A stretch of 10,153 nt of DNA from Anaerolineales bacterium (GTDB taxonomy: Bacteria > Chloroflexota > Anaerolineae > 4572-78 > J111): positions 1 through 10,153 of the forward strand of contig JAAUSP010000251.1 of the NCBI GenBank assembly GCA_012032575.1, written 5' to 3'. The notes under the pieces are model-generated. The model worked only from the letters and a program-made list of their open reading frames with translations, ran no database searches and had not been told where the DNA came from. This document shows, piece after piece, positions 1-5,475 of the stretch. Within the stretch, counting starts at the first letter, position 1; the number at the start of each line of letters is the position of its first letter. Position numbers and translations under genes: made by a program.

Positions 1-260
1 TTGAACGTAGCCCGGCCAATCCGTAACAACATCGCCCGCGCCCCACGAGGTCCGTAAAAGTCTTCCACGGCATCTTCAATCGCTCCATATTCGGCAAACG
101 TAGCCGCCATGTCCAGATTTTTGGGGGGATAACTGTTGATATATTTACCCAAGTTCCCGGCATTCAGCACCGCCTTGGTCCCGTTTTCTCCCATCACTTC
201 CTCAATGGCCTCGAGCAGTACCCGCAGCGCCGCATTCGGCATCGGACGTTCTTCCACCAT
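1..260 (-). CDS. V4R-like (hydrocarbon/small-molecule-binding) protein, C-terminus cut by window edge
   Basis: Reading leftwards from ATG at 260-258, an open frame of 86 codons runs off the left edge. Its start is MVEERPMPNAALRVLLEAIE. Residues 8-86 align without gaps to the V4R-like protein at 1819-1193, with about 44 of 79 positions identical by eye, including the blocks EEVMGxNGxKAVLN, YPPxNL, AVEDxYGPRGxR and LRxGRAxF. It is therefore a paralog of that gene. The diagnostic C-terminal part of the V4R domain lies outside the window, so its function is taken from the paralog. A GGGGGAG ribosome-binding site sits 7 nt before the ATG. The gene starts 13 nt after the bL28 stop codon, so it is probably the last visible gene of the bL28 transcript. 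Confidence 0.75.
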   Translation of the reverse strand, partial: MVEERPMPNAALRVLLEAIEEVMGENGTKAVLNAGNLGKYINSYPPKNLDMAATFAEYGAIEDAVEDFYGPRGARAMLLRIGRATF

Positions 261-273
261 GGATAGCTCCCCC

Positions 274-513
274 TCAGATAATATCGTTTAGCGATAAACC
301 TTCTGCCCGTAAATAAGCTGTCAGCCCTTTTTTGTTGAGGGTACGCAGCGCCCGCGCCGACACCCGCAGCTTCACCATCCGGCCCAATTCGGGCACATAA
401 ATCCGTTTATCCTGCACATTGGGCAGCCAGCGTCGTTTGGTTTTATTCTGAGCGTGGGATACACGGTGACCCGACAGTGGTTTTTTACCACTCAATTGAC
501 ATTTTCTTGACAT
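274..513 (-). CDS. rpmB: Large ribosomal subunit protein bL28, cysteine-poor (non-zinc) form
   Basis: A 79-residue basic protein starting MSRKCQLSGKKPLSGHRVSH, followed by the family blocks NKTKRRWLPN, LRVSARALRTL and KKGL. These are characteristic of bL28, a structural protein of the 50S subunit. Zinc-binding bL28 proteins carry two CxxC pairs. Here only Cys5 remains (CQLS, Ser8 in the second position) and the distal pair is missing, so this is the C-minus, E. coli-like type. The chosen ATG (513-511) has GGAGGG just upstream; a longer frame beginning at 546 adds 11 residues not found in the family. The start lies 1 nt after the upstream stop (TGATATG), implying translational coupling. Genes for bL28 are often solitary or next to rpmG, so this neighbourhood is unusual. 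Confidence 0.96.
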   Translation of the reverse strand: MSRKCQLSGKKPLSGHRVSHAQNKTKRRWLPNVQDKRIYVPELGRMVKLRVSARALRTLNKKGLTAYLRAEGLSLNDII

Positions 514-514
514 A

Positions 515-1140
515 TCACCCTCCAGCAATAAAAGTAAGGTCTTCACATTTCCGAGCTAACTCCAGCCAGGTTGCGGCTATTTCTTCGGCACGGATGGTGG
601 ACTTTTTGTGCCATGAGCGAATACAGCTTTGCCGGTAGCTCACGCCCAGTGTTTCCATCACCCACCGCTCGTAAGCCCCCAGCCAGTGCAGCGCTGCGGT
701 CAGCAAGTGGATAGCCAGATGACCTTCTTCAGCCGTGTGCGGACTGTGGCAGATCGGCAGTTGCTCCTGCGTGTATGCGCTGGTCGGCAGGGCTGAGGCT
801 AAGGTCAGGCGAGGTTTGAATTCGTACCGCTTCAAATAAAGATTCCCCCGTTCAAACTCGCCATAGAATAAGCCGAAGCCCCACAGAATCAGATTGTGGC
901 CGGCTTGATCCTGAAAGGTGTAGACGCTGCTGCCGGTCTTACCTTCCGGCGGACGCTGGCGGGTAAAGCCATAGTGCAGCAGCAGATTACCCTCGGCCCG
1001 GCGGACATCACACCCCCAGCACCACATTTGCTGGTCCAGCAGTTCCCGGCCCAGCCGCTGCGCTTTGGCCGGCAGCGGCAGCCGCCAGCGCTCTGGGGAG
1101 GCTGAGTTTTGTTTAAGGGAATTGGTTTATGACGGCTCAT
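515..1140 (-). CDS. Uncharacterised protein, about 208 aa if a one-base loss near its start is repaired
   Basis: I do not recognise this family. The uninterrupted ATG frame is 1027-515 (170 aa, starting MWCWGC), but protein-like sequence continues upstream in the same frame (PERWRLPLPAKAQRLGRELL...) until a stop near 1130, with no ATG there. A good ATG at 1140-1138 opens a different frame (MSRHKPIPLNKTQPP). The two join into one 208-aa protein if one C is added to the C4 run at 1098-1095. Visible features are a CWGC pair near residue 40, a tryptophan- and aromatic-rich middle, and a leucine-rich helical C-terminal third. There is no signal peptide or membrane segment, so it is probably cytosolic. 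It is the first gene of the bL28 transcript and has the palindromic operator just upstream. Confidence 0.7.
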
Positions 1141-1154
1141 TCGTTTTCGACCTA

Positions 1155-1173
1155 ATTGAGATAATATCTCAAT
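1155..1173. promoter_or_regulatory. 19-bp palindromic operator, copy 1
   Basis: The sequence ATTGAGATAATATCTCAAT has perfect 9-bp arms around one central base. It lies 15 nt upstream of the ATG at 1140 and overlaps the proposed -10 element of the promoter for the bL28 transcript. An identical 19-bp core is at 1862-1880, in front of another gene on the same strand. The odd-numbered 7-1-7 core (TGAGATA-A-TATCTCA) is the architecture of Fur-family boxes (Fur, Zur, PerR). The binding protein itself is not encoded in the window as far as I can see. Confidence 0.75.
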
Positions 1174-1196
1174 ACAATGCAAAAAAAGAGAGTCAA
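1169..1196 (-). promoter_or_regulatory. Likely sigma-70 type promoter of the bL28 transcript
   Basis: On the minus strand TTGACT (1196-1191) is followed after 16 nt by TATTGA (1174-1169). The -35 box overlaps the TGA stop of the V4R gene, and the -10 box overlaps the right edge of the palindrome. A repressor bound to the palindrome would block RNA polymerase. The -10 match is only moderate. Confidence 0.45.
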
Positions 1197-1819
1197 TTCA
1201 GCGGTTCTTTGTAAATATGAAACACGCTGTTTTCGTGGCCCATAGCTTTGCATTGCACTTGTTCCACCTTAAAATCCTTACCCCCGCTCACCCAGCGCAG
1301 CCCTTCCTGCAAAATCCCAATCGCGCCATAGCCCACCGGATGATCGGAGGTGCGGCCCCAACTCAGCGGGTCCTGATAGATAGTATAAACAAAATAGTCG
1401 TCTTCCTCGCGCACGTCAGAAGTTTGATCGCTGAATTTGCTAAAGGTTTCGGCCATAGCCTTCAACCCCACCTTGAGTTTGGTATTGAGAGGGATAACCT
1501 TAAACGCTAATTCGCTGGCCCCAATGACCGCGCCAAATTCACTCAATCCCTGGGCAAAAGAGGCTCGACCGGCCCGCAGCGCCAAGCCCCGCCCCCCGCG
1601 CGGCCCATACATGTCTTCAACGGCCTGATTGATGGCGCTGAAATCGGCAAAGTCAAACTCGCGGGCCAGGTTATTGGGTGGATAATTACCAATCAATTCG
1701 GGCAGTTTAGCCAGGTTGAGCACAGCCTTGACTCCATTGCTACCCATAACTTCTTCCAGGGCCATCAGGTAGATGCGGGCAATCTTATTGGGGTAGTATA
1801 GGCCACTCTTTTGAGGCAT
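1193..1819 (-). CDS. V4R-like domain protein (predicted hydrocarbon/small-molecule binding)
   Basis: This is a soluble 208-aa protein with no signal peptide or membrane segment. The N-terminal half (residues 10-110) carries the blocks LEEVMGSNG, YPPNN and YGPRGGRG. The C-terminal end (residues 184-205) reads VEQVQCKAMGHENSVFHIYK, which resembles the closing strand of V4R domains (Cys, Gly, then Cys-x-Phe). V4R is a predicted small-molecule-binding and often metal-binding domain known from bacteriochlorophyll 4-vinyl reductase accessory proteins and from sensor proteins. Cys190 is present, but the second conserved Cys is Ser198. A paralog begins at 260. The ATG at 1819-1817 has AGGAG 12 nt upstream, a long but acceptable spacing. 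The extended palindrome lies 35 nt upstream of the start. The domain call is from motif memory; the ligand is unknown. Confidence 0.7.
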   Translation of the reverse strand: MPQKSGLYYPNKIARIYLMALEEVMGSNGVKAVLNLAKLPELIGNYPPNNLAREFDFADFSAINQAVEDMYGPRGGRGLALRAGRASFAQGLSEFGAVIGASELAFKVIPLNTKLKVGLKAMAETFSKFSDQTSDVREEDDYFVYTIYQDPLSWGRTSDHPVGYGAIGILQEGLRWVSGGKDFKVEQVQCKAMGHENSVFHIYKEPLN

Positions 1820-1854
1820 GCGTTGGGGCTACTCCTATTTTATCATCTCTTCTC

Positions 1855-1887
1855 ATTCATAATTGAGATAATATCTCAATTATGAAT
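1855..1887. promoter_or_regulatory. 33-bp perfect palindrome, operator copy 2 (extended)
   Basis: Arms 1855-1870 and 1872-1887 are perfect 16-bp inverted repeats around a single base (1871). The inner 19 bp (1862-1880) equals copy 1 at 1155-1173. It lies 36-68 nt upstream of the V4R start at 1819, the place for promoter control. A minus-strand pair TTGTTT (1897-1892) and TATTAT (1873-1868), spaced 18 nt, could be the promoter, with its -10 at the palindrome centre. It is not a normal terminator: on neither strand does a T-run follow the hairpin. Confidence 0.75.
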
Positions 1888-1914
1888 AAAAAAACAAACA
1901 ACAGCAAACCGAGT

Positions 1915-2250
1915 TTAATTGGCAGAACGCTCAATACAGGTGGCGCAGTCGAGCCAGCTTTCGCTGGGTAATTTCAACAAAGCGCTGGGACCCCGGCCCC
2001 GCTCGAATACCGGCCGGTAAAGCGTATTTCCACTGGGATAAACATGGCCGCAGGTGTGACAGCTAACCTGCTGATCCAGAACAATGGGTGTATAGCCGGT
2101 AATAACCCAGCCGGCGTGACCGGTATGAGCCGCCAGTGACTCCAGGGCCGAACGGACGGTCAACGATTTGTTGCCGCTGTAATATTTCTCGGCCAACTGC
2201 TCCAGCAGTTCAATGGTTGCTTCGTCAAAAGTAAAGTTAATCCGGCGCAT
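1915..2250 (-). CDS. Small ribbon-helix-helix DNA-binding protein with two CxxC pairs
   Basis: This 111-aa protein has two parts. Residues 2-42 (RRINFTFDEATIELLEQLAE, then NKSLTVRSALESLAA) fit a ribbon-helix-helix fold of the CopG/Arc/NikR type: a short beta strand, helix, turn with Asn-Lys-Ser, and second helix. Such proteins bind DNA as dimers. Residues 64-105 carry CHTC (Cys64, Cys67) and CATC (Cys102, Cys105), a spacing that could hold one zinc ion or another metal. It is probably a small metal- or redox-responsive regulator; an antitoxin role is less likely because no toxin gene is adjacent. The ATG at 2250-2248 has no Shine-Dalgarno sequence; a TATAGT box 8 nt upstream suggests a leaderless or nearly leaderless mRNA. 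The direct repeats upstream could be its own operator. Confidence 0.7.
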   Translation of the reverse strand: MRRINFTFDEATIELLEQLAEKYYSGNKSLTVRSALESLAAHTGHAGWVITGYTPIVLDQQVSCHTCGHVYPSGNTLYRPVFERGRGPSALLKLPSESWLDCATCIERSAN

Positions 2251-2252
2251 TG

Positions 2253-2272
2253 GTGTGTACTATAGTGTGTAT
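2253..2272. promoter_or_regulatory. Tandem TGTGTA repeats and -10 box before the RHH gene
   Basis: TGTGTA occurs at 2254-2259 and again at 2266-2271, a 12-nt period of about one helical turn. Between them, on the minus strand, is TATAGT (2264-2259), ending 8 nt before the RHH ATG. Ribbon-helix-helix regulators commonly bind tandem or inverted short sites near their own promoters, so this is a candidate autoregulatory site. No convincing -35 box was found. Confidence 0.4.
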
Positions 2273-2352
2273 CAAGTGAGGCGATTTTATCATACCCCCT
2301 AGCATTTGTCAAGACCGCAAAAGATTTGCTGAGTATGATGATGACTAAAAGT

Positions 2353-2432
2353 CTATCCGAAAACCTAGCAGCGGCGGCTCTCACGCCGCCGTTGGCCGGG
2401 CGTGGAAGCCCGACCCGCTAGTTTTCGGATAG
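2353..2432. repeat. 80-bp palindromic element with cloverleaf structure (REP/MITE-like)
   Basis: The outer arms CTATCCGAAAACCTAGC (2353-2369) and GCTAGTTTTCGGATAG (2417-2432) are inverted repeats differing by one extra C. Inside are two GC-rich hairpins: CGGCGGC/GCCGCCG (2372-2378 with 2385-2391, 6-nt loop) and CGGGC/GCCCG (2397-2401 with 2408-2412, 6-nt loop). Together they form a three-way junction. It is GC-rich inside an AT-rich spacer between divergent genes, as expected of a dispersed non-coding repeat. No transposase is present. Only one copy occurs in this window, so its repetitive nature is inferred from its form. Confidence 0.65.
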
Positions 2433-2454
2433 GTTCTAAGCCCAATTTTGAGTC

Positions 2455-2483
2455 TTGACAAATCAATATATTTATAATACAAT
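2455..2483 (+). promoter_or_regulatory. Sigma-70 type promoter of the ABC transporter operon
   Basis: A consensus TTGACA (2455-2460) is followed after exactly 17 nt by TACAAT (2478-2483), one base from the consensus. Transcription would start near 2490, immediately before or within the operator-like palindrome at 2491. This is the best promoter match I found in the window. Confidence 0.75.
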
Positions 2484-2490
2484 CGGTTTG

Positions 2491-2514
2491 TATAACGATG
2501 TATATATCGTTATA
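2491..2514. promoter_or_regulatory. 24-bp operator-like palindrome, copy 1 (transporter operon)
   Basis: Perfect 9-bp arms TATAACGAT (2491-2499) and ATCGTTATA (2506-2514) flank a 6-nt centre. The site lies at the predicted transcription start, where a bound repressor would block initiation. A second copy precedes the binding-protein gene (4347-4370). A lone half-site CGATGTA occurs at 2520-2526. The dyad fits a dimeric regulator (GntR, DeoR or LacI type), which is not encoded in this window. Confidence 0.75.
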
Positions 2515-2694
2515 TATTTCGATGTAAACTATAGAACTTTTATCAGAGAGGATAAACATCTCCCCCCAGCACCCTTTGCAGGATTTTTGCACAAAAACCT
2601 GTGGGTTGCGCTCGATGCCTCTCTTGATGCAATCCATTAAACCCAGTCAAAAATCCAGACGCCAATTAATGCCTCTGAGTAAAGGGAAACGTTT
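2515..2694 (+). other. Long untranslated leader of the transporter operon
   Basis: About 180 nt separate the operator from the first gene. I see no coding region here. A modest hairpin can form at 2579-2601: CAGG pairs with CCTG, then one bulged A, then T5 pairs with A5 around a GCAC loop. No terminator and no riboswitch class I can name was found. AAAGGGA at 2682-2688 is the ribosome-binding site of the next gene. Confidence 0.4.
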
Positions 2695-4242
2695 ATGACC
2701 AATCCACCTATAGAAAATGTCCTCGAGCTACGTGGTGTGACCAAAGGTCTTTACGATATTTCAGGGCGCACCATTAACAGCGAAGTCAGTGTGCTTAAAT
2801 CGGTAAATTTTGAGGTGCGCCGGGGTGAAGTGCATATCTTACTGGGCGAAAACGGCGCGGGTAAATCCACCTTGATGAAGATTTTATGTGGGGCGATTCC
2901 GGCAGACACCGGCCAGGTTTTGCTCAAAGGCCAGGAAGTTCGGGTTGACCAGCCACGTAAAGCTCAGGAGCTTGGCGTCAGCCTGGTGGCGCAAGAATTC
3001 AGCCTTTGCCCTAATTTGAATGTGAGTCAAAGCATCTTTCTGGGACGAGAGCCGGTTAAAGGTTTGTTTCAAACGGTTGACACCAGCCAGCTAAACCAGG
3101 CTGCGCAACATTACCTGTCGCGCTTGGGCGTAGATATTGACCCCACAGCCCGCGTCAAAGATTTAACAGTGCCCCAACGTCAAATGGTTGAAATAGCCAA
3201 AGCCTTATCCCACAACCCGGAAATTCTGGTTATGGACGAACCGACCGCCGCCCTGGCCGACGACCAGGTTGAGCGCTTGTTTACCGTTATCCGGGAACTC
3301 AAGCGGCAGGGAGTTAGCATCATCTACATTTCGCATCGCCTGGGCGAGCTGCATCAAATTGGCGATAGAGTCACGGTGCTGCGCGACGGGCAGACGGTTG
3401 GAACCGTAAATATAAATGAGACTTCTGTGGATGCCCTGATTGAGATGATGGTGGGCCGGACGATCTCCGACATGTTTCCCCGAACTCCGGGGAACCCCGG
3501 CCCGATGGCGCTGGAAGTGATAAATCTGGAGCGGCGCGGTATTTTGCACCAGATTAACCTGAATGTCCGCTCCGGCGAAATTGTGGGGCTGGCCGGTATT
3601 GTTGGCGCGGGTCGTTCTGAGTTGGCGCGAGCTATCTTTGGCGCCGATCCCTTCGATGCCGGCGAGATTAAAGTTTTTGGCAAAAGTATCAAAGCAGGAA
3701 CACCTCAAAGTTCAATCCGGCAAGGCATTGGCTTGCTGCCCGAAGATAGACAGCGGCAAGGTATTGTGCCTCTCGTCTCCGTGGCTGATAATATGGTCCA
3801 CGTGGCCATGGGGAAGTTAGCCTGGCATGGCTGGTTGGGGCATGGCAAACGCCGGGAGGTGGCCAAAAAGTATATCAACCAATTGGATATGGCGGTTTCC
3901 TCGACCGATCAAGAGGCTCGTTTTCTGAGCGGCGGCACCCAGCAGAAATTGGTGTTGGGCAAATGGCTGTGCGCTGCCTCGCGAGTTTTTATTTTTGATG
4001 AACCAACCCGAGGGATTGATGTGGGTGCTAAAACCGCTATCCACAGCTTGATGAACGAGCTGGCAAACCAGGGTGCAGCCATTTTCATGATTTCCTCCGA
4101 GTTACCGGAAATCCTGGGGATGAGTGACCGAATTTATGTAATGAACAAAGGGCGAGTGGTGGCCGAACTTAAACGAGGTCAAACCAGCAGCGAAGAGATT
4201 TTGGGCTTTGCTATGGGCAAACATGAGTTGGAGCCAGCCTGA
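2695..4242 (+). CDS. Sugar ABC importer ATP-binding protein, double NBD (RbsA/XylG/MglA type)
   Basis: This 515-aa protein (typical family length about 500) hydrolyses ATP to drive sugar uptake on the cytoplasmic face of the membrane. NBD1: Walker A GENGAGKST (51-59), weak signature LTVPQRQ (157-163), Walker B LVMDEPT (178-184) and switch His214. NBD2: degenerate Walker A GIVGAGRSE (301-309, Arg for Lys, usual in this family), signature LSGGTQQK (411-418) and Walker B IFDEPTRGID (433-442). Two NBDs in one chain plus a degenerate second Walker A is the RbsA pattern. Residues about 18-33 (GLYDISGRTINSEVSV) form an insertion of about ten residues before the first strands, unlike RbsA. It is the first gene of the operon, with AAAGGGA 6 nt before the ATG. 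The substrate cannot be told from the ATPase. Confidence 0.95.
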   Translation: MTNPPIENVLELRGVTKGLYDISGRTINSEVSVLKSVNFEVRRGEVHILLGENGAGKSTLMKILCGAIPADTGQVLLKGQEVRVDQPRKAQELGVSLVAQEFSLCPNLNVSQSIFLGREPVKGLFQTVDTSQLNQAAQHYLSRLGVDIDPTARVKDLTVPQRQMVEIAKALSHNPEILVMDEPTAALADDQVERLFTVIRELKRQGVSIIYISHRLGELHQIGDRVTVLRDGQTVGTVNINETSVDALIEMMVGRTISDMFPRTPGNPGPMALEVINLERRGILHQINLNVRSGEIVGLAGIVGAGRSELARAIFGADPFDAGEIKVFGKSIKAGTPQSSIRQGIGLLPEDRQRQGIVPLVSVADNMVHVAMGKLAWHGWLGHGKRREVAKKYINQLDMAVSSTDQEARFLSGGTQQKLVLGKWLCAASRVFIFDEPTRGIDVGAKTAIHSLMNELANQGAAIFMISSELPEILGMSDRIYVMNKGRVVAELKRGQTSSEEILGFAMGKHELEPA

Positions 4243-4346
4243 ATTTGAGCTATGAAGCCCTCGATACCAGGGAAAGGAGGATACAAATCAGGAATATTCA
4301 TTAGCTAAGTTTGAGTTTATGGTTAGAAAAAATTTTTGCCATCAAG

Positions 4347-4370
4347 TATAACGATGTACACACCGTTATA
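4347..4370. promoter_or_regulatory. 24-bp operator-like palindrome, copy 2 (binding-protein gene)
   Basis: TATAACGAT (4347-4355) and ACCGTTATA (4362-4370) repeat the copy at 2491-2514, with one arm mismatch and the same 6-nt spacing. The shared left half is TATAACGATGTA. It lies 25 nt before the binding-protein start, so this gene is probably controlled by the same regulator from a local promoter or roadblock. I could not find a clear -35/-10 pair around it. Confidence 0.7.
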
Positions 4371-4395
4371 CAACAATTCAAGGAGGAATTTACAA

Positions 4396-5382
4396 ATGCA
4401 AACCAAAAATAAATCCATCATTGCCGCGATTCTATTGGTCCTGTTGCTGGTCGGCGGGCTGATTACGGGCTTTACCCAAAAAGCTCTGCCCCTGCAGTTT
4501 GGCAAAGAAGGTACACCTAAAGTAGCTGTAGTGGTCAAAACCCTGACCGGTGACGTATTTCAATTGAAAATGGCCGAAGCCGCGCGTGACCGCGCCATCG
4601 CCCTGGGCGCAGAGGCCGAAATTTACCAGGCCGGCGGCCAAACGGCCGTCAATCAGATGGTCAGTATCATCGAAGACCTGATTCAGAAGCAGGTTGATAT
4701 TATTATCATCAGCCCCCTGGATCGTAAAGCGGTTGGACCTGCCTTTGAGGAAGCCAAAGCGGCCGGCATCATCATCGTGCTGATGGATCAGGGTGCTGAT
4801 GGGCAGGATTACGCCACCCTGTTGGCGACCGACAACTACAAAGCCGGGGCCTTAGCTGCCGACTACGCCCGTGAACTCTTAGCCGATCAGGGCAAAATTC
4901 TGGTGGTTGAAGGTGCGCCCGGGAGTGAAGCCGGCGACCGACGGCGCGATGGTTTCAAAGAGAACGTGGTCAAGGGCGGCATTGAAATTGTTGGCTCGCA
5001 GTCGGGCATGTGGACCACCGAAGGCGCGATGAAGGCGATGGAAAATATGCTCCAGGCTCACCCCGAAGCCGAACTGGTCTACTCTTGTTCAGACGTGATG
5101 GTGGCCGGTATTCTCGAAGCCATTAAGAATGCCGGTAAAGAAGACCAGATCAAAGTTATCAGCTTTGACGGCTCTTCGGTGGGCATCGAGTTTATCAAGG
5201 CCGGCAAAATTATGGCGACGATGGCCCAGTATCCGGTTCGGAACGGGGTTTTGGCCGCCGACATCGGGTTAGGGCTGTGGCACGAGACCATCAGTGCCGA
5301 CGCTTTGCCCAAGTATATTGATACCGGCACCAACCTGATTACCATTGACAACGCCGACGAGGCGCTGAAGGAATCCTTCTAG
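4396..5382 (+). CDS. Sugar ABC importer substrate-binding protein (RbsB-like, periplasmic-binding fold type I)
   Basis: This 328-aa secreted or membrane-anchored protein captures the sugar outside the membrane. Residues 7-25 (SIIAAILLVLLLVGGLITG) form a signal peptide or N-terminal anchor; there is no lipobox Cys, unusual for an organism without a classical outer membrane. The ligand domain begins with KVAVVVKTLTGDVF. It then shows RbsB-like motifs: SPLDRKAVGPAFEEAKAAGI, GDRRRDGF (like RbsB RxxGF), CSDVMVAGILEAI (where family members often have NDxMAxG), and VISFDGSS followed by GKIMATMAQYPVRNG. The ATG at 4396 has AGGAGG 9 nt upstream. An earlier in-frame TTG at 4336 would translate the operator and was rejected. 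It is the second gene of the operon, but has its own operator and is followed by a strong hairpin, fitting higher expression than its neighbours. Confidence 0.93.
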   Translation: MQTKNKSIIAAILLVLLLVGGLITGFTQKALPLQFGKEGTPKVAVVVKTLTGDVFQLKMAEAARDRAIALGAEAEIYQAGGQTAVNQMVSIIEDLIQKQVDIIIISPLDRKAVGPAFEEAKAAGIIIVLMDQGADGQDYATLLATDNYKAGALAADYARELLADQGKILVVEGAPGSEAGDRRRDGFKENVVKGGIEIVGSQSGMWTTEGAMKAMENMLQAHPEAELVYSCSDVMVAGILEAIKNAGKEDQIKVISFDGSSVGIEFIKAGKIMATMAQYPVRNGVLAADIGLGLWHETISADALPKYIDTGTNLITIDNADEALKESF

Positions 5383-5402
5383 GTCTTCATTCTTGCCTTT
5401 CA

Positions 5403-5440
5403 GGTGATGAAGACGGCAACCCTTTGCCGTCTTCATCACC
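5403..5440 (+). promoter_or_regulatory. 17-bp perfect stem-loop between binding-protein and permease genes
   Basis: Arms 5403-5419 and 5424-5440 pair perfectly with a 4-nt loop (CCCT). No U-run follows, so it is not a classical terminator. Such hairpins after binding-protein genes in sugar ABC operons protect the upstream mRNA or limit read-through to the permeases. The 8 nt GTCTTCAT occurs both at 5383-5390 and in the right arm (5429-5436). A competing, weaker pairing of 5383-5390 with 5407-5414 is therefore possible. Confidence 0.75.
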
Positions 5441-5475
5441 CCTGGTGGCCCATATACCAATAAGGATACAAGATT

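Noticed and set aside
889..1182. 97-aa minus-strand frame over the start of the unknown gene
   Set aside because: Only its first 15 residues or so (from ATG 1140) are likely real; the rest is the wrong frame of the conserved CWGC protein.
1855..1887. 33-bp palindrome as a transcription terminator of the RHH gene
   Set aside because: No T-run follows it on either strand, and its core recurs at another promoter, so an operator fits better.
2491..2514. Palindromes and the cloverleaf element as a CRISPR array or riboswitch
   Set aside because: There are no regularly spaced repeats with spacers, no cas genes, and no aptamer core I can recognise.
2455..2640. 61-aa plus-strand frame in the leader
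   Set aside because: It begins inside the promoter, translates the operator, and has no ribosome site or conserved look.
3205..3708. Long minus-strand frames opposite the ATPase and permease genes
   Set aside because: They are antisense shadows with no family motifs or ribosome sites, over strongly conserved plus-strand genes.
4336..4395. Longer binding-protein start at TTG 4336
   Set aside because: It would translate the operator palindrome and place 20 hydrophilic residues before the signal peptide. The ATG at 4396 has AGGAGG at ideal spacing.
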